64,000 nt of DNA, from the NCBI RefSeq assembly GCF_902499115.1, contig NZ_CABVPN010000022.1, positions 1 to 64,000 on the forward strand. The letters are read 5' to 3'. The position numbers and the translations under genes are program-made. The notes beneath the pieces were generated by a model. That model saw only the letters and a program-made list of their open reading frames with translations, was not told the DNA's origin and made no database searches. Shown in pieces: positions 1-8,650 of the stretch (its first letter is position 1; each line of letters opens with the position of its first letter). The DNA is from Burkholderia diffusa (GTDB lineage: Bacteria > Pseudomonadota > Gammaproteobacteria > Burkholderiales > Burkholderiaceae).

Positions 1-228
1 GATTCTCTCAATATATGGGACGAATCGGGCATCGTCACGTCCATCCGATTTCCAGGTACATAGAAGAACTGAGCAAATCGACGACGCAAGCGAACCCGCA
101 CGGAGCATGCCATTTTGATTGCGTTGTCGTCATGCATGACGGCGAGTAATATCCACCGACGGCGTTACACGGGCGTGCCGGGCCGCCTGCCGATCATTCA
201 AATAAACATCGAGAGAAAGGAGTACGAG

Positions 229-1503
229 GTGGATATTCTGCGCAGTCTCCTGGGCATGCTGTTCCTGCTGCTGGTGGCCTATCTGCTGTCGAACAACCGG
301 CGCGCCGTGAGCGGCCGGACCCTGATCGCCGCGCTGCTCACGCAGTTCGCGATCGGCGCGCTGGTGCTGTTCGTGCCGTCGGGCCGCGCGGCGCTCGCGG
401 CGGCCGCGAACGGCGTCAATCGCGTGCTCGACATGGGCAATCACGGCATTGCGTTCGTGTTCGGCGGGCTGGTCGACGCCCGGATGTTCCAGCTGTTCGG
501 CGACGGTGGGTTCGTGTTCGGCCTGCGCGTGCTGCCGATGATCATCTTCGTCACCGCGCTGATCGCGGTGCTGTATTACGTGGGCGTGATGAAGTGGATC
601 GTCGCGATCCTCGGCGCGGGGCTCGCGAAAGTGCTCGGCGTGAGCCGCATCGAGGCGTGCTCGGCCGTCGCGACGATCTTTCTCGGGCAGAGCGAAATGC
701 CCGCACTCGTGAAGCCGTTCGTGCGGCACATGACGGGCGCCGAGATCTTCACGGTGATGGCGAGCGGCATGGCGTCGGTCGCGGGCTCGGTGCTGGTCGG
801 CTACGCCGGTCTCGGCGTGAAGATGGAGTACCTGCTCGCTGCATCGTTCATGGCGGTGCCGGGCGGGCTGCTGTTCGGCAAGCTGCTGTTCCCGACCGTG
901 GAGCCGAGCCGTGTCGTGGTCGACGGGCTCGATTTCGACGACAAGCGGGCCGCCAACGTGATCGAGGCGGCGGCGTCAGGCGCATCGGTGGGCCTGCGGA
1001 TCGCGATCAATGTCGGCGCGATGCTGATCGCGTTCGTGGGGCTCATCGCGCTGATGAACCTCATCGTCGGCGGCGTGGCCGCGTTCGCGGGCTTTCCGCA
1101 GGTGACGCTGCTGGGCATCATCGGCCACCTGTTCGCGCCGCTGGCTTGGATCATCGGCGTGCCGTGGCACGACGCGGCGCTAGCCGGCAACTTCATCGGC
1201 GAGAAGCTGATCTTCAACGAGTTCGTCGCGTACGGCGACCTGTCGCCGTATCTGAAGGGTGGCGCGCACGTCGCGGCGGCCGGCCTGCAGGTGCTCGACC
1301 CGAAGACGCTCGCGATCGTGTCGTTCGCGCTGTGCGGCTTCGCGAACTTCTCGTCGATCGCCATTCTCGCGGGCGGCTTCAGCGCGGTCGCGCCGGAGCG
1401 CCGCTCGGAAGTCGCGCGGCATGGCTTGCGTGCGCTGACGGCCGCGACGTTGTCGAACCTGATGAGTGCGGCGATTGCCGGCCTGTTCTTTTCGCTGCAC
1501 TGA
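229..1503 (+). CDS. nupC: NupC-family concentrative nucleoside transporter
   Basis: This is an inner-membrane symporter that should import nucleosides with protons or sodium for the salvage enzymes encoded just downstream. The 424-residue product is a chain of hydrophobic segments with the CNT-family core, including the stretch GQSEMPALVKPF near residue 155 and the NFIGEKL and CGFANFSSI segments in the C-terminal half. The length matches the family norm of about 400-425. I chose the GTG start because an AGAAAGGAG ribosome site lies just before it and translation then begins at the first membrane helix; a longer TTG start at 115 has no such site. It is followed after 20 bases by thymidine phosphorylase and then cytidine deaminase, a typical salvage operon. 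The 228 bases before it hold only the likely promoter, and I see no other feature there. Confidence 0.93.
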   Translation: MDILRSLLGMLFLLLVAYLLSNNRRAVSGRTLIAALLTQFAIGALVLFVPSGRAALAAAANGVNRVLDMGNHGIAFVFGGLVDARMFQLFGDGGFVFGLRVLPMIIFVTALIAVLYYVGVMKWIVAILGAGLAKVLGVSRIEACSAVATIFLGQSEMPALVKPFVRHMTGAEIFTVMASGMASVAGSVLVGYAGLGVKMEYLLAASFMAVPGGLLFGKLLFPTVEPSRVVVDGLDFDDKRAANVIEAAASGASVGLRIAINVGAMLIAFVGLIALMNLIVGGVAAFAGFPQVTLLGIIGHLFAPLAWIIGVPWHDAALAGNFIGEKLIFNEFVAYGDLSPYLKGGAHVAAAGLQVLDPKTLAIVSFALCGFANFSSIAILAGGFSAVAPERRSEVARHGLRALTAATLSNLMSAAIAGLFFSLH

Positions 1504-1523
1504 GCGAGCAAGGAGACGCAACG

Positions 1524-2840
1524 ATGTTTCTGCCGCAGGAGTTCATTCGCCGCAAGCGCGACCGGCAGCCGCTCGATCGCGACGAGATTGCCGCGTTCGT
1601 GCGCGGCGTGACCGACGGCAGCGTGACCGAGGGCCAGGTGGCGGCGTTCGCGATGGCTGTGTACTTCAACGACCTGAGCACCGATGAGCGCGTCGCGCTG
1701 ACGATCGCGCAGCGCGACTCGGGCGACGTGCTCGACTGGCGTGCGCTCGATCTCGGCGGACCGGTGATCGACAAGCATTCGACGGGGGGCGTCGGCGATG
1801 TCGTGTCGCTGATGCTCGGGCCGATGGTGGCCGCATGCGGTGGCTATGTGCCGATGATCTCGGGGCGCGGGCTCGGCCATACCGGCGGCACGCTCGACAA
1901 GCTCAGTGCGATCCCCGGCTACGACGTGACACCGGACACGGACACGTTTCGTCGTACGGTGCGTGACGTCGGCGTCGCGATCATCGGGCAGACCGCGCGG
2001 CTCGCGCCGGCGGACAAGCGCATCTATGCGATTCGCGATGTGACGGCGACCGTCGAGTCCGTCGCGATGATCACCGCGTCGATCCTGTCGAAGAAGCTCG
2101 CGGCGGGGCTCGACGGGCTCGTGATGGACGTCAAGGTCGGCTCCGGCGCGTTCATGCCGACCGCCGAGAAGTCGGCCGAGCTGGCACGTAGCATCGTCGA
2201 CGTCGGAAACGGCGCCGGCATGAAGACGACCGCGATCCTGACCGACATGAACCAGTCGCTCGCGCCGTGCGCGGGCAATGCACTCGAAGTCGCGTGTGCG
2301 ATCGACTACCTGACGGGCAAGTCGCGACCGGCGCGCCTGCATGACGTCACGATGGCGCTGTCGGCGCAGTTGCTCGTCACCGGCGGGCTGGCGCCCGACG
2401 TCGCGCAGGCGCGCACGATGTTGCAGCAGGCGCTCGACTCGGGCGCGGCGGCGGAACGCTTCGCGCGAATGGTGGCGACGCTCGGCGGCCCCGTGGACCT
2501 GATCGAAGCGCCCGCGCATCATCTTGCGCGGGCGGATGTGATCGTGCCGGTTCCGTCGCCCGCGAGCGGAGTGGTGAAGCGGGTCGATTGCCGCGCGCTC
2601 GGGCTCGCGGTCGTCGCGCTCGGCGGCGGCCGCACGCGCGCGGAGGATGCGATCGACTACCGTGTCGGCCTGACGGCACTCGCGGAGATCGGGCAGCGTG
2701 TCGAAGCCGGCCAGCCGCTCGGCTATGTGCATGCCCGCGACGACGCGGCGGCCGCGCGTGCGGTGGACGAGGTGCGGCAAAGCTACGTGCTGGGCGAGAC
2801 GGGCGAGGCGCACCCGACCATTTACGAGCAGATCGGCTGA
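1524..2840 (+). CDS. deoA: Thymidine phosphorylase
   Basis: This cytosolic enzyme splits thymidine or deoxyuridine with phosphate into the free base and deoxyribose 1-phosphate. The 438-residue protein shows the family signature KHSTGGVGD near residue 84, which binds phosphate, and a GRGLGHTGGTLDKL stretch near residue 115. The C-terminal part has the small alpha/beta domain typical of pyrimidine nucleoside phosphorylases. Length matches E. coli DeoA (about 440). The ATG has an AGGAG site seven bases before it and follows the transporter stop by 20 bases, so the two genes are probably co-transcribed. Upstream in-frame sequence is only a shadow of the transporter gene. Confidence 0.95.
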   Translation: MFLPQEFIRRKRDRQPLDRDEIAAFVRGVTDGSVTEGQVAAFAMAVYFNDLSTDERVALTIAQRDSGDVLDWRALDLGGPVIDKHSTGGVGDVVSLMLGPMVAACGGYVPMISGRGLGHTGGTLDKLSAIPGYDVTPDTDTFRRTVRDVGVAIIGQTARLAPADKRIYAIRDVTATVESVAMITASILSKKLAAGLDGLVMDVKVGSGAFMPTAEKSAELARSIVDVGNGAGMKTTAILTDMNQSLAPCAGNALEVACAIDYLTGKSRPARLHDVTMALSAQLLVTGGLAPDVAQARTMLQQALDSGAAAERFARMVATLGGPVDLIEAPAHHLARADVIVPVPSPASGVVKRVDCRALGLAVVALGGGRTRAEDAIDYRVGLTALAEIGQRVEAGQPLGYVHARDDAAAARAVDEVRQSYVLGETGEAHPTIYEQIG

Positions 2841-2969
2841 CCGTGCGCCGATGCCGGCGCGGCGGAACGTGCCGGTGTCGGTGCTCGCCTTACATGACGG
2901 GGGAGTATCGTGCCGGCCGGGATGCGTCGTGTCGATGCATCCCCGCACACGACTGGAGGCACCATCGAG

Positions 2970-3359
2970 ATGGAACGAGACGAACTGATCGAACAGGCCA
3001 AGGTGGCGCGCGAACGCGCGTATGCGCCGTATTCGCGCTTCAAGGTCGGCGCTGCGCTACAGGCGCGCGACGGAACGGTTTTTCACGGCTGCAACGTCGA
3101 GAACGCGTCGTACGGACTGTGCAATTGCGCGGAACGCACGGCGATGTTCGCGGCGATCGCGGCCGGCTATCGTCCGGGGGACTTCACGCGGCTGGCGGTC
3201 GTCGGCGATACCGACGGCCCGATCGCGCCGTGCGGCGCGTGCCGTCAGGTGATCATCGAGATCGGCAAGCCCGACATCGAAGTGATCCTGGCCAACCTGA
3301 AAGGGGCCGTCGAGGTCACGACGGCCCGCGCGTTGCTGCCGGGCGCGTTCAGCCTGTAA
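2970..3359 (+). CDS. cdd: Cytidine deaminase
   Basis: This is a zinc enzyme that hydrolyses cytidine and deoxycytidine to uridine and deoxyuridine. The 129-residue product is the short, tetrameric type. It carries C53-A-E55, where Cys binds zinc and Glu is the proton shuttle, and the second zinc motif P-C88-G-A-C91. The substrate-binding FKVGAAL and NVENASYG segments are also present. The ATG at 2970 has a GGAGG site upstream and gives the canonical length; an earlier in-frame start would add 20 residues with no family match. It completes a nucleoside uptake and breakdown set with nupC and deoA. The gap of about 130 bases after deoA could hold a minor internal promoter. Confidence 0.95.
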   Translation: MERDELIEQAKVARERAYAPYSRFKVGAALQARDGTVFHGCNVENASYGLCNCAERTAMFAAIAAGYRPGDFTRLAVVGDTDGPIAPCGACRQVIIEIGKPDIEVILANLKGAVEVTTARALLPGAFSL

Positions 3360-3376
3360 CGGAAAAGCTGCGCGCA

Positions 3377-4492
3377 TCACGCGCCGTCACGCGCGTCCCG
3401 GATCGGGATCACGGTGCGCGCGCCGCACTGGCGCAGCAGGTCGCGCAGTTCGTTGATGACCGGAAACACCTCGTGATTCCAGTCGGCGCCCTGCCGGTCG
3501 TGCGCTTCCTGCTCGCGCTCGACGATCCAGCGATCCTCGCGGAAGATCCGCTCGGTGAACCAGACGAGCAGCGGCCACGCGAGATCGAGCGCGAACGGGA
3601 TGCCGGGCTTGTGGATCGACAGCAGTCCGAACGTGCGGTTGGTACGCTGTTCCGCATCGAGCGGCACGTAGACGATCCACAGGTCCATCACGAGCGTGCC
3701 TTCGCTCGAGCGGATCTGCAGCGTCTGGTACGGGTAGCCGGTGCGAACCGTCATCACGCTCTTGTCGGCCTGGTCGCCGGGCTTCTTGCTCGAGCCGAAC
3801 ACGAGCGCCTCGCCGACCGGCTGCTTGCCTTCCATGCGCGCGAACGTGTAATCGACCTCGACCCAGTCGTCGCCGCGGCGCCGGCCGAGTGCGCGCGCCC
3901 GCATCTGCCCCATCTGCTTGCGATGCAGGAACTGATGGTTCATGTCCATCAGGTTCTCGTGCATGAACGAGTAGTGGCACTTGACCTCGCGGCCGAAGCG
4001 GCGCGTCTTGAATGCGCGGTCGTCCGCCGATTCGAGCGCGGGGAACGAGCGTTCGTCGGCGAGCGTCGCGTCGCCGGGGAACACGAAGATCAGTCCGTGC
4101 GCCTCGCGGCACGGGTACGCCCGCACGCCGTTGGGCAAACGCTCGCGGCCGAGGTAGGGCACGTCGACGCAACGGCCGCTGTCGCACGCATAGGTCCAGC
4201 CGTGGTAGCAGCAGCGCAGCGTTTCGCCGCTCACGACGCCCGCATGCAGCGGCACCTGGCGGTGCGCGCAACGATCTTCGAGCGCATACACGGCGCCGGA
4301 TTCGGTGCGCACGAGGACGATCGGATCGCCGGCGAAGCGCACGCCGAGCGTCTTGCCGCGCTTCAGTTCCCGCGACCACGCGAGCGGATACCAGTGATCG
4401 GGATGGATGGGCACGCGGCGCAGGTCGCGCACGACCGCGCCGGTGGACGGTTCTTCGAGGGTGCTGCTGTCAGACAAAGGCACTGCGCGCAT
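3377..4492 (-). CDS. Rieske [2Fe-2S] aromatic oxygenase, alpha subunit-like
   Basis: This is a probable Rieske non-haem iron oxygenase acting on an aromatic substrate; the substrate is not predictable. The Rieske centre ligands are visible as C75-A-H77 and C94-C-Y-H97. The catalytic domain carries NLMDMNHQFLH around residue 180, which fits the two-histidine, one-carboxylate iron site. The 371-residue length and a DLxWPL-like C-terminal segment fit the VanA/PobA/phenoxybenzoate class of single-component oxygenases. I chose the second possible ATG because an AGGAGG site lies eight bases before it. No reductase or ferredoxin gene is adjacent, so electrons must come from elsewhere. The gene converges on cdd and is not obviously part of the downstream sulfoxide-repair operon. 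Confidence 0.85.
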   Translation of the reverse strand: MRAVPLSDSSTLEEPSTGAVVRDLRRVPIHPDHWYPLAWSRELKRGKTLGVRFAGDPIVLVRTESGAVYALEDRCAHRQVPLHAGVVSGETLRCCYHGWTYACDSGRCVDVPYLGRERLPNGVRAYPCREAHGLIFVFPGDATLADERSFPALESADDRAFKTRRFGREVKCHYSFMHENLMDMNHQFLHRKQMGQMRARALGRRRGDDWVEVDYTFARMEGKQPVGEALVFGSSKKPGDQADKSVMTVRTGYPYQTLQIRSSEGTLVMDLWIVYVPLDAEQRTNRTFGLLSIHKPGIPFALDLAWPLLVWFTERIFREDRWIVEREQEAHDRQGADWNHEVFPVINELRDLLRQCGARTVIPIRDARDGA

Positions 4493-4698
4493 GCGTGACG
4501 CCTCCTGGCTGGACGGAAGGTCCGGACGCCGCAACAAGCGGCGTGGCTTGGGAGAAGTCTACGCGAAGTTGCACCGCATGTCGGACGCGATGCGGGTTTG
4601 CACCGGCACGGCGGGCGCGGTTTGTTTGATGCGGCGCAATCCGGGGCGCGGGCGGCACCCGCGGCATGCGAGGCCGCCCTGCTGCGGCCGCGTGCCGG

Positions 4699-5442
4699 TC
4701 ACGAGCGGGCATCGCGCCACAGCACCGGATCGGCGCGGTACAGCGCCGGGAAGTAGTGTTTCAGCCCGGCGACCTTCGGCAGGTCGTTGAACGCGATGTA
4801 TGGCGCGTCGGGATGCAGTTCGAGGTAGTTCTGGTGATAGGCCTCGGCCGGGTAGAACCCCTTGTAGTCCTCGATACGCGTGACGACCGGCGCCGGAAAC
4901 ACGTGCGCGGTGCCGAGCTGCGCGACGTACGCGGTCGCGACCGCGCGTTGCTGCGCGGTGGTCGGGAAGATTGCCGACCGGTATTGCGACCCTTCGTCTG
5001 GGCCTTGCCGGTTGAGTTCGGTCGGATCGTGCGCGACCGAGAAGAACACCTGCAGCAGCCGGCCGTAGGTGATCTGCGTCGGGTCGTAGACGATGCGCAC
5101 CGATTCCGCGTGCCCCGTCAGCCCGGACCCGACGAGTGCATAGTGCGCGGTTTCGGACGCGCCGCCCGCATAACCGGCCGTGACCTGCTTCACGCCCTTC
5201 ACATGCTCGAACACGCCCTGCACACCCCAGAAACAGCCGCCGGCAAGCACGGCCGTCTCGTCGTGCGATGCGCCGGGTGTTTCGTCGAGTGTCGGCGCGG
5301 GCACGGTGCGCATCGGCTCGGCAGAGTTGACGATGCGCTGGTAGCCGAACACGGCGGCGGCCGCGACGGCGAGGGCGCCGATGCGGCGCAGCATCGCTGC
5401 GCGCCGTCGCGGCGTGGAAGCGCGGGTGGGTGTCGGGTTCAT
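4699..5442 (-). CDS. msrA: Exported peptide-methionine (S)-S-oxide reductase
   Basis: MsrA reduces the S-epimer of methionine sulfoxide in damaged proteins. The catalytic motif G-C70-F-W-G is intact, as are the DPTELNRQGPDEGSQYRS substrate segment and a C-terminal EAYHQNYL helix. Before the catalytic domain lies an N-terminal segment of about 40 residues with arginines followed by an alanine-rich hydrophobic stretch, so the enzyme is likely exported to, or anchored facing, the periplasm. The 247-residue length is about 60 more than cytosolic MsrA because of this leader. The ATG has an AAGGAG site. It is the third gene of the operon msrB-dipZ-msrA, 60 bases after dipZ, which implies that DipZ supplies its reducing power. 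Confidence 0.93.
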   Translation of the reverse strand: MNPTPTRASTPRRRAAMLRRIGALAVAAAAVFGYQRIVNSAEPMRTVPAPTLDETPGASHDETAVLAGGCFWGVQGVFEHVKGVKQVTAGYAGGASETAHYALVGSGLTGHAESVRIVYDPTQITYGRLLQVFFSVAHDPTELNRQGPDEGSQYRSAIFPTTAQQRAVATAYVAQLGTAHVFPAPVVTRIEDYKGFYPAEAYHQNYLELHPDAPYIAFNDLPKVAGLKHYFPALYRADPVLWRDARS

Positions 5443-5502
5443 GGTGGGCTCCTTCGGAATGCGTTGGGGAAGACGGCGGTCGGGTGTCGGCCTGGCATGC
5501 GT

Positions 5503-7383
5503 TCAACCGAACGTGAATGCGTACGCATCGACACCCGGATCGAGAAACTCGATCGCGAATGTGCGGTCGGCGATGGCGCCCGGCTGACGGACGAGCTGGT
5601 ACAGGCGCTGCCCGGTGACCGTGCCGTAGCCCTGCGCGTCGACGTCGGTGCCGTGTGCGGCACCGGGCGCCGCGCCGTCGAGCGTCACGCGAAAGCGCAC
5701 CGGCTTGCCGTTCGCTCCCGGCCCGAGCACGAGGTGCAGGTCGCGCGCATGGAAGCGGTAGACGATCCGGCCGGACGGCGCGGCGAGCGACGCGCGCTCG
5801 GCGCCGACCTGCCAGGTGCCGGCGAGGCCCCAGTCGTTCAGGTCGGGGTGGGCGGGCGCGTCGTAGCGGTGTGCCGCGTCGCGCACCACGCCGCCCGGCG
5901 ACGTGAAGTCGTCCGCGCGCGCATAGCCGACATAGGTTTCGGGCGAGCGGACGTCGGCGCTGTCGGCCGCCGCGAGCGCGCCTTTCGCGGGAACGCCGGC
6001 GAGCCCGAGCGGCACGTTCAGCGCTTCCGGATGACCGGCCTCGGCGAGCAGCGACTGGATCGCGCGTTCCGACTGCGCGTATTCGCCTTCGCCGAAGTGG
6101 TGGCGGCGCACGCGTCCCTGTGCGTCGACGAAGTAGTGCGCGGGCCAGTATTCGTTGCTGAACGCGCGCCAGATCGTGTAGTGGTTGTCGATCGCGACCG
6201 GGAAGTCGATGCCAAGGTCGTGCACGGCCTTTTTCACGTTGCCGATGTCGCGCTCGAACGCGAACTCCGGTGCGTGCACGCCGATCACGACGAGACCGTA
6301 CGGCGCGTACTTGCGTGCCCAGGCCGTGGTGTACGGCAACGTGCGCAGGCAGTTGATGCACGAGTAGGTCCAGAAGTCGACGAGCACGACCTTGCCGCGC
6401 AGGCCGGCCGCGGTCTGCGGCGGCGAATTCAGCCACTGCACGGCGCCGTCGAGCGACGGCAGCGTGCCTTCGACGGGCAGCGCGGCCGGCGCTTGCGGCG
6501 CGGGCGTGATCTCCGCCGCGCGCATCATCGCGCCGCCGGACTGCACGGCATCGGCCGTCGCGGCCATCATCGCGCCGCCTGAACCGTTCGAGGTGCGGTC
6601 TGCCGAGCCGTCTGCCAGCGAACCCGTCGCGGCCATCGCCGCCGGCGCGCCGTTCGAGCGCCCGCCGAGCCGGTCGACGAGCTTCGTCTCGAGGCCGCCC
6701 GTCGTGACGGTCGACAACTGCGCGAGCGCACCCGTATCGAGGCCGAGCGCAATCGCGCCGACGCCGGCCAGCAGCGCGGCGCCGATCCCGCGCTTGATCC
6801 ATTCGCCCGCGCCGAGCGAGCGCTTCATCGCGGCGAACACCTTGCCGCCGATCACGAGCGCGACGCCGAGCGACGTCGCCGCGCCGGCCGCATACGCAAC
6901 GAGCAGCAGCGTCGTGCCGACGCTCGCGCCGCGCAGCGCCGCGCCGGTCAGCACGAGCCCGAGGATCGGGCCGGCGCACGGCGCCCACAGCAGGCCGGTG
7001 GCGACGCCGAGCAGCAGCGACGACAGCGGGCCGGCCGGGCGGCCGTCGCGCTGCGCGAGGCCGGTGAGGCGGTTGCCTGCGGCGACGAGCGGGCGCGTCA
7101 GGTGTTCGGCGAGGCGCGGCATCAGCAGCGTCAGGCCGAATATCGCGAGCAGCACGATGGCAGCCCAGCGGCCGGCCTGGTTGGCCTGCGCGACCCAGCC
7201 CCCGCCGACGGCGGCGAGCGTCGCGACGACGGCGAACGTGAGCGCCATGCCGGCCAGCAGCGGCAGGCCGGTGCGCACGAACGGCTGGTCGGCGCGCGCG
7301 AACACGAACGGCAGCACGGGCAGGATGCACGGGCTAAGGATCGTGAGCACGCCGCCGAGATAGGCAAGGACGATGAGCAGCAT
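5503..7383 (-). CDS. dipZ: DipZ: CcdA-thioredoxin-CBM fusion, disulfide electron carrier
   Basis: This membrane protein carries electrons from cytosolic thioredoxin to periplasmic targets. The N-terminal half is a CcdA/DsbD-beta type membrane domain with the cysteine motifs SPCILPVLP (C19) and WAPCAGPI. A linker follows, then a periplasmic thioredoxin-like domain with TYSCINCLRTLP (CINC redox pair), and finally a C-terminal beta-rich domain of about 150 residues typical of DipZ proteins. Total length is 626 residues. I placed the start at the ATG that begins directly with the first membrane helix; a GGAG site precedes it, and longer in-frame sequence is the shadow of msrB. Its position between msrB and msrA, 35 and 60 bases away, indicates a dedicated reductant supply for envelope methionine repair. 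Confidence 0.92.
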   Translation of the reverse strand: MLLIVLAYLGGVLTILSPCILPVLPFVFARADQPFVRTGLPLLAGMALTFAVVATLAAVGGGWVAQANQAGRWAAIVLLAIFGLTLLMPRLAEHLTRPLVAAGNRLTGLAQRDGRPAGPLSSLLLGVATGLLWAPCAGPILGLVLTGAALRGASVGTTLLLVAYAAGAATSLGVALVIGGKVFAAMKRSLGAGEWIKRGIGAALLAGVGAIALGLDTGALAQLSTVTTGGLETKLVDRLGGRSNGAPAAMAATGSLADGSADRTSNGSGGAMMAATADAVQSGGAMMRAAEITPAPQAPAALPVEGTLPSLDGAVQWLNSPPQTAAGLRGKVVLVDFWTYSCINCLRTLPYTTAWARKYAPYGLVVIGVHAPEFAFERDIGNVKKAVHDLGIDFPVAIDNHYTIWRAFSNEYWPAHYFVDAQGRVRRHHFGEGEYAQSERAIQSLLAEAGHPEALNVPLGLAGVPAKGALAAADSADVRSPETYVGYARADDFTSPGGVVRDAAHRYDAPAHPDLNDWGLAGTWQVGAERASLAAPSGRIVYRFHARDLHLVLGPGANGKPVRFRVTLDGAAPGAAHGTDVDAQGYGTVTGQRLYQLVRQPGAIADRTFAIEFLDPGVDAYAFTFG

Positions 7384-7418
7384 GATGCGTTCTCCAGTCG
7401 GTCGGGGATGGGGCCGGA

Positions 7419-7952
7419 TCAGGCGGCGGCCGGGTGGAAGGCGAGCGCGAGCCCGTTCATGCAGTAGCGCAGGTGGGTGGGCGGCGGGCCGTCGTCGAAC
7501 ACGTGGCCGAGATGGCCGCCGCAGCGGCGGCAGTGCACCTCGGTGCGGACCATCCCGAACGACGTGTCGGCGTCGGTCGCGACCGCGTGGTCGAGCGGCT
7601 TCCAGAAGCTCGGCCAGCCCGTGTGGCTGTCGAACTTGGTGGCCGACGAGAACAGCGCGAGGCCGCAGCCCGCGCACGCGAACGTGCCGGGGCGGTGCTC
7701 GTCGTTCAGCGGGCTGGTGTACGGCCGCTCGGTGCCGGCGTCGCGCAGGATCGCGTACTGGGCGGGCGTGAGCCGGCGATGCCATTCGGCGTCGCTGAGG
7801 GTGACCTCGTATGGCGCGGCCATCTTCGGCGCAGCCGTCGACGCGGCGAACGCGCGGCTGACCAGTGTGCGGCGGCCGGCCGACGACAGCGCCGCGAGCG
7901 TGGCGAGGCCGGTGGCGCCGGCGAACAGCAGCAGATGTCTGCGGGTGGGCAT
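7419..7952 (-). CDS. msrB: Exported peptide-methionine (R)-S-oxide reductase
   Basis: MsrB reduces the R-epimer of methionine sulfoxide in proteins. It has a twin-arginine-type leader (TRRHLLLFAG) and about 45 residues before the catalytic domain, so it should act outside the cytoplasm. The zinc cysteines are in C93-A-G-C96 and C141-R-R-C144. The conserved GWPSFW is at about 112, and the catalytic Cys is in RYCMNG (C164). The 177 residues are a complete MsrB plus leader. The ATG has an AGGAG site. It is the first gene of the msrB-dipZ-msrA operon. The Tat-like leader suggests folding, with zinc, before export. Confidence 0.93.
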   Translation of the reverse strand: MPTRRHLLLFAGATGLATLAALSSAGRRTLVSRAFAASTAAPKMAAPYEVTLSDAEWHRRLTPAQYAILRDAGTERPYTSPLNDEHRPGTFACAGCGLALFSSATKFDSHTGWPSFWKPLDHAVATDADTSFGMVRTEVHCRRCGGHLGHVFDDGPPPTHLRYCMNGLALAFHPAAA

Positions 7953-8650
7953 GATGGGCTCCTGGAAGCAGGTCCTGAAAACATGCGCCCATCGTAGTCA
8001 GCGGCCGGTGTCGAAGTCCTCACGGAAAGTTAAATGAATTGTGATGTTTGCCGGAGGAGGCGGCCGCGTCGACGGGATGGTGTCCGGCCAAGCGCCGGCC
8101 GGCCAGGGCTCGGTAGTCGGCTGCGCCGGGTTCTGCCGTGACCATGAGCAAGAGGCGTGTCCAACTACGGCCATGCATCAAGTATGCGACTGCTTCCCGG
8201 TGTTCGCTGCGGCAGCAATCAGGCGGGATGAGTCCGGCGGCGGTGTGGCGCAGTCAGGTCCCGGTCGGTTGAAACTGCCGGAGGGTTCGCCGTCATAGGA
8301 GGCAAACGCGTTGCAAGGTCACTGTGCGCTGATACACGGCTTTATTGAGCCACGGCACGAACACGTACTCGTCGTATGCGTCGCAGCCGATCAGGATCCA
8401 GTGGGACAGGACGTTGGACATGATGGGCCTCCTTGATTTCGCTGGCGTCGTTGTGGCGGGGGCCTATGCATCGCGATCGGCATCCGTCGTGCTCACACCC
8501 GGTATACCGGGCGAGCCCGGCGCCTATTCCCGAGGCCGCGCGATGCGCTTCATGCGCCGGATGTCGTGCGTCGCCGGAATAAACGGGACCGCTCGGTGGT
8601 ATGCCGATCAGGCAGCATCACTCAGCGCACGTTTCGACGGGGAGGTTTCG
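7953..8650. other. Sparse region with a gene stump and promoters
   Basis: About 700 bases lie between msrB and the next plus-strand gene. I find one short minus-strand reading frame with a strong ribosome site (listed separately, 8293-8421). An inverted repeat CCCGGTATACCGGG near 8499-8512 could be an operator for the gene at 8651. Reading frames between 8041 and 8298 show no family resemblance and no ribosome site. The remainder holds the msrB promoter and nothing I can name. Confidence 0.5.
8293..8421 (-). pseudogene. 42-residue reading frame, probable 5' stump of a lost gene
   Basis: An ATG preceded by a near-perfect AAGGAGG ribosome site opens a frame of 42 residues beginning MSNVLSHWILIGCDAYDEY. 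The first 25 codons almost all end in G or C, as real genes here do. After that the codon pattern breaks down (AAT, AAA, TAT, ACA) until a TGA. This looks like the start of a real gene cut off after about 25 codons, or less likely an intact small protein. I do not recognise the family, and there is no hydrophobic segment long enough for a membrane helix. Confidence 0.4.

Noticed and set aside
8041..8298. 85-codon plus-strand frame between msrB and the membrane protein
   Set aside because: No ribosome site, no family resemblance and no biased codon use.
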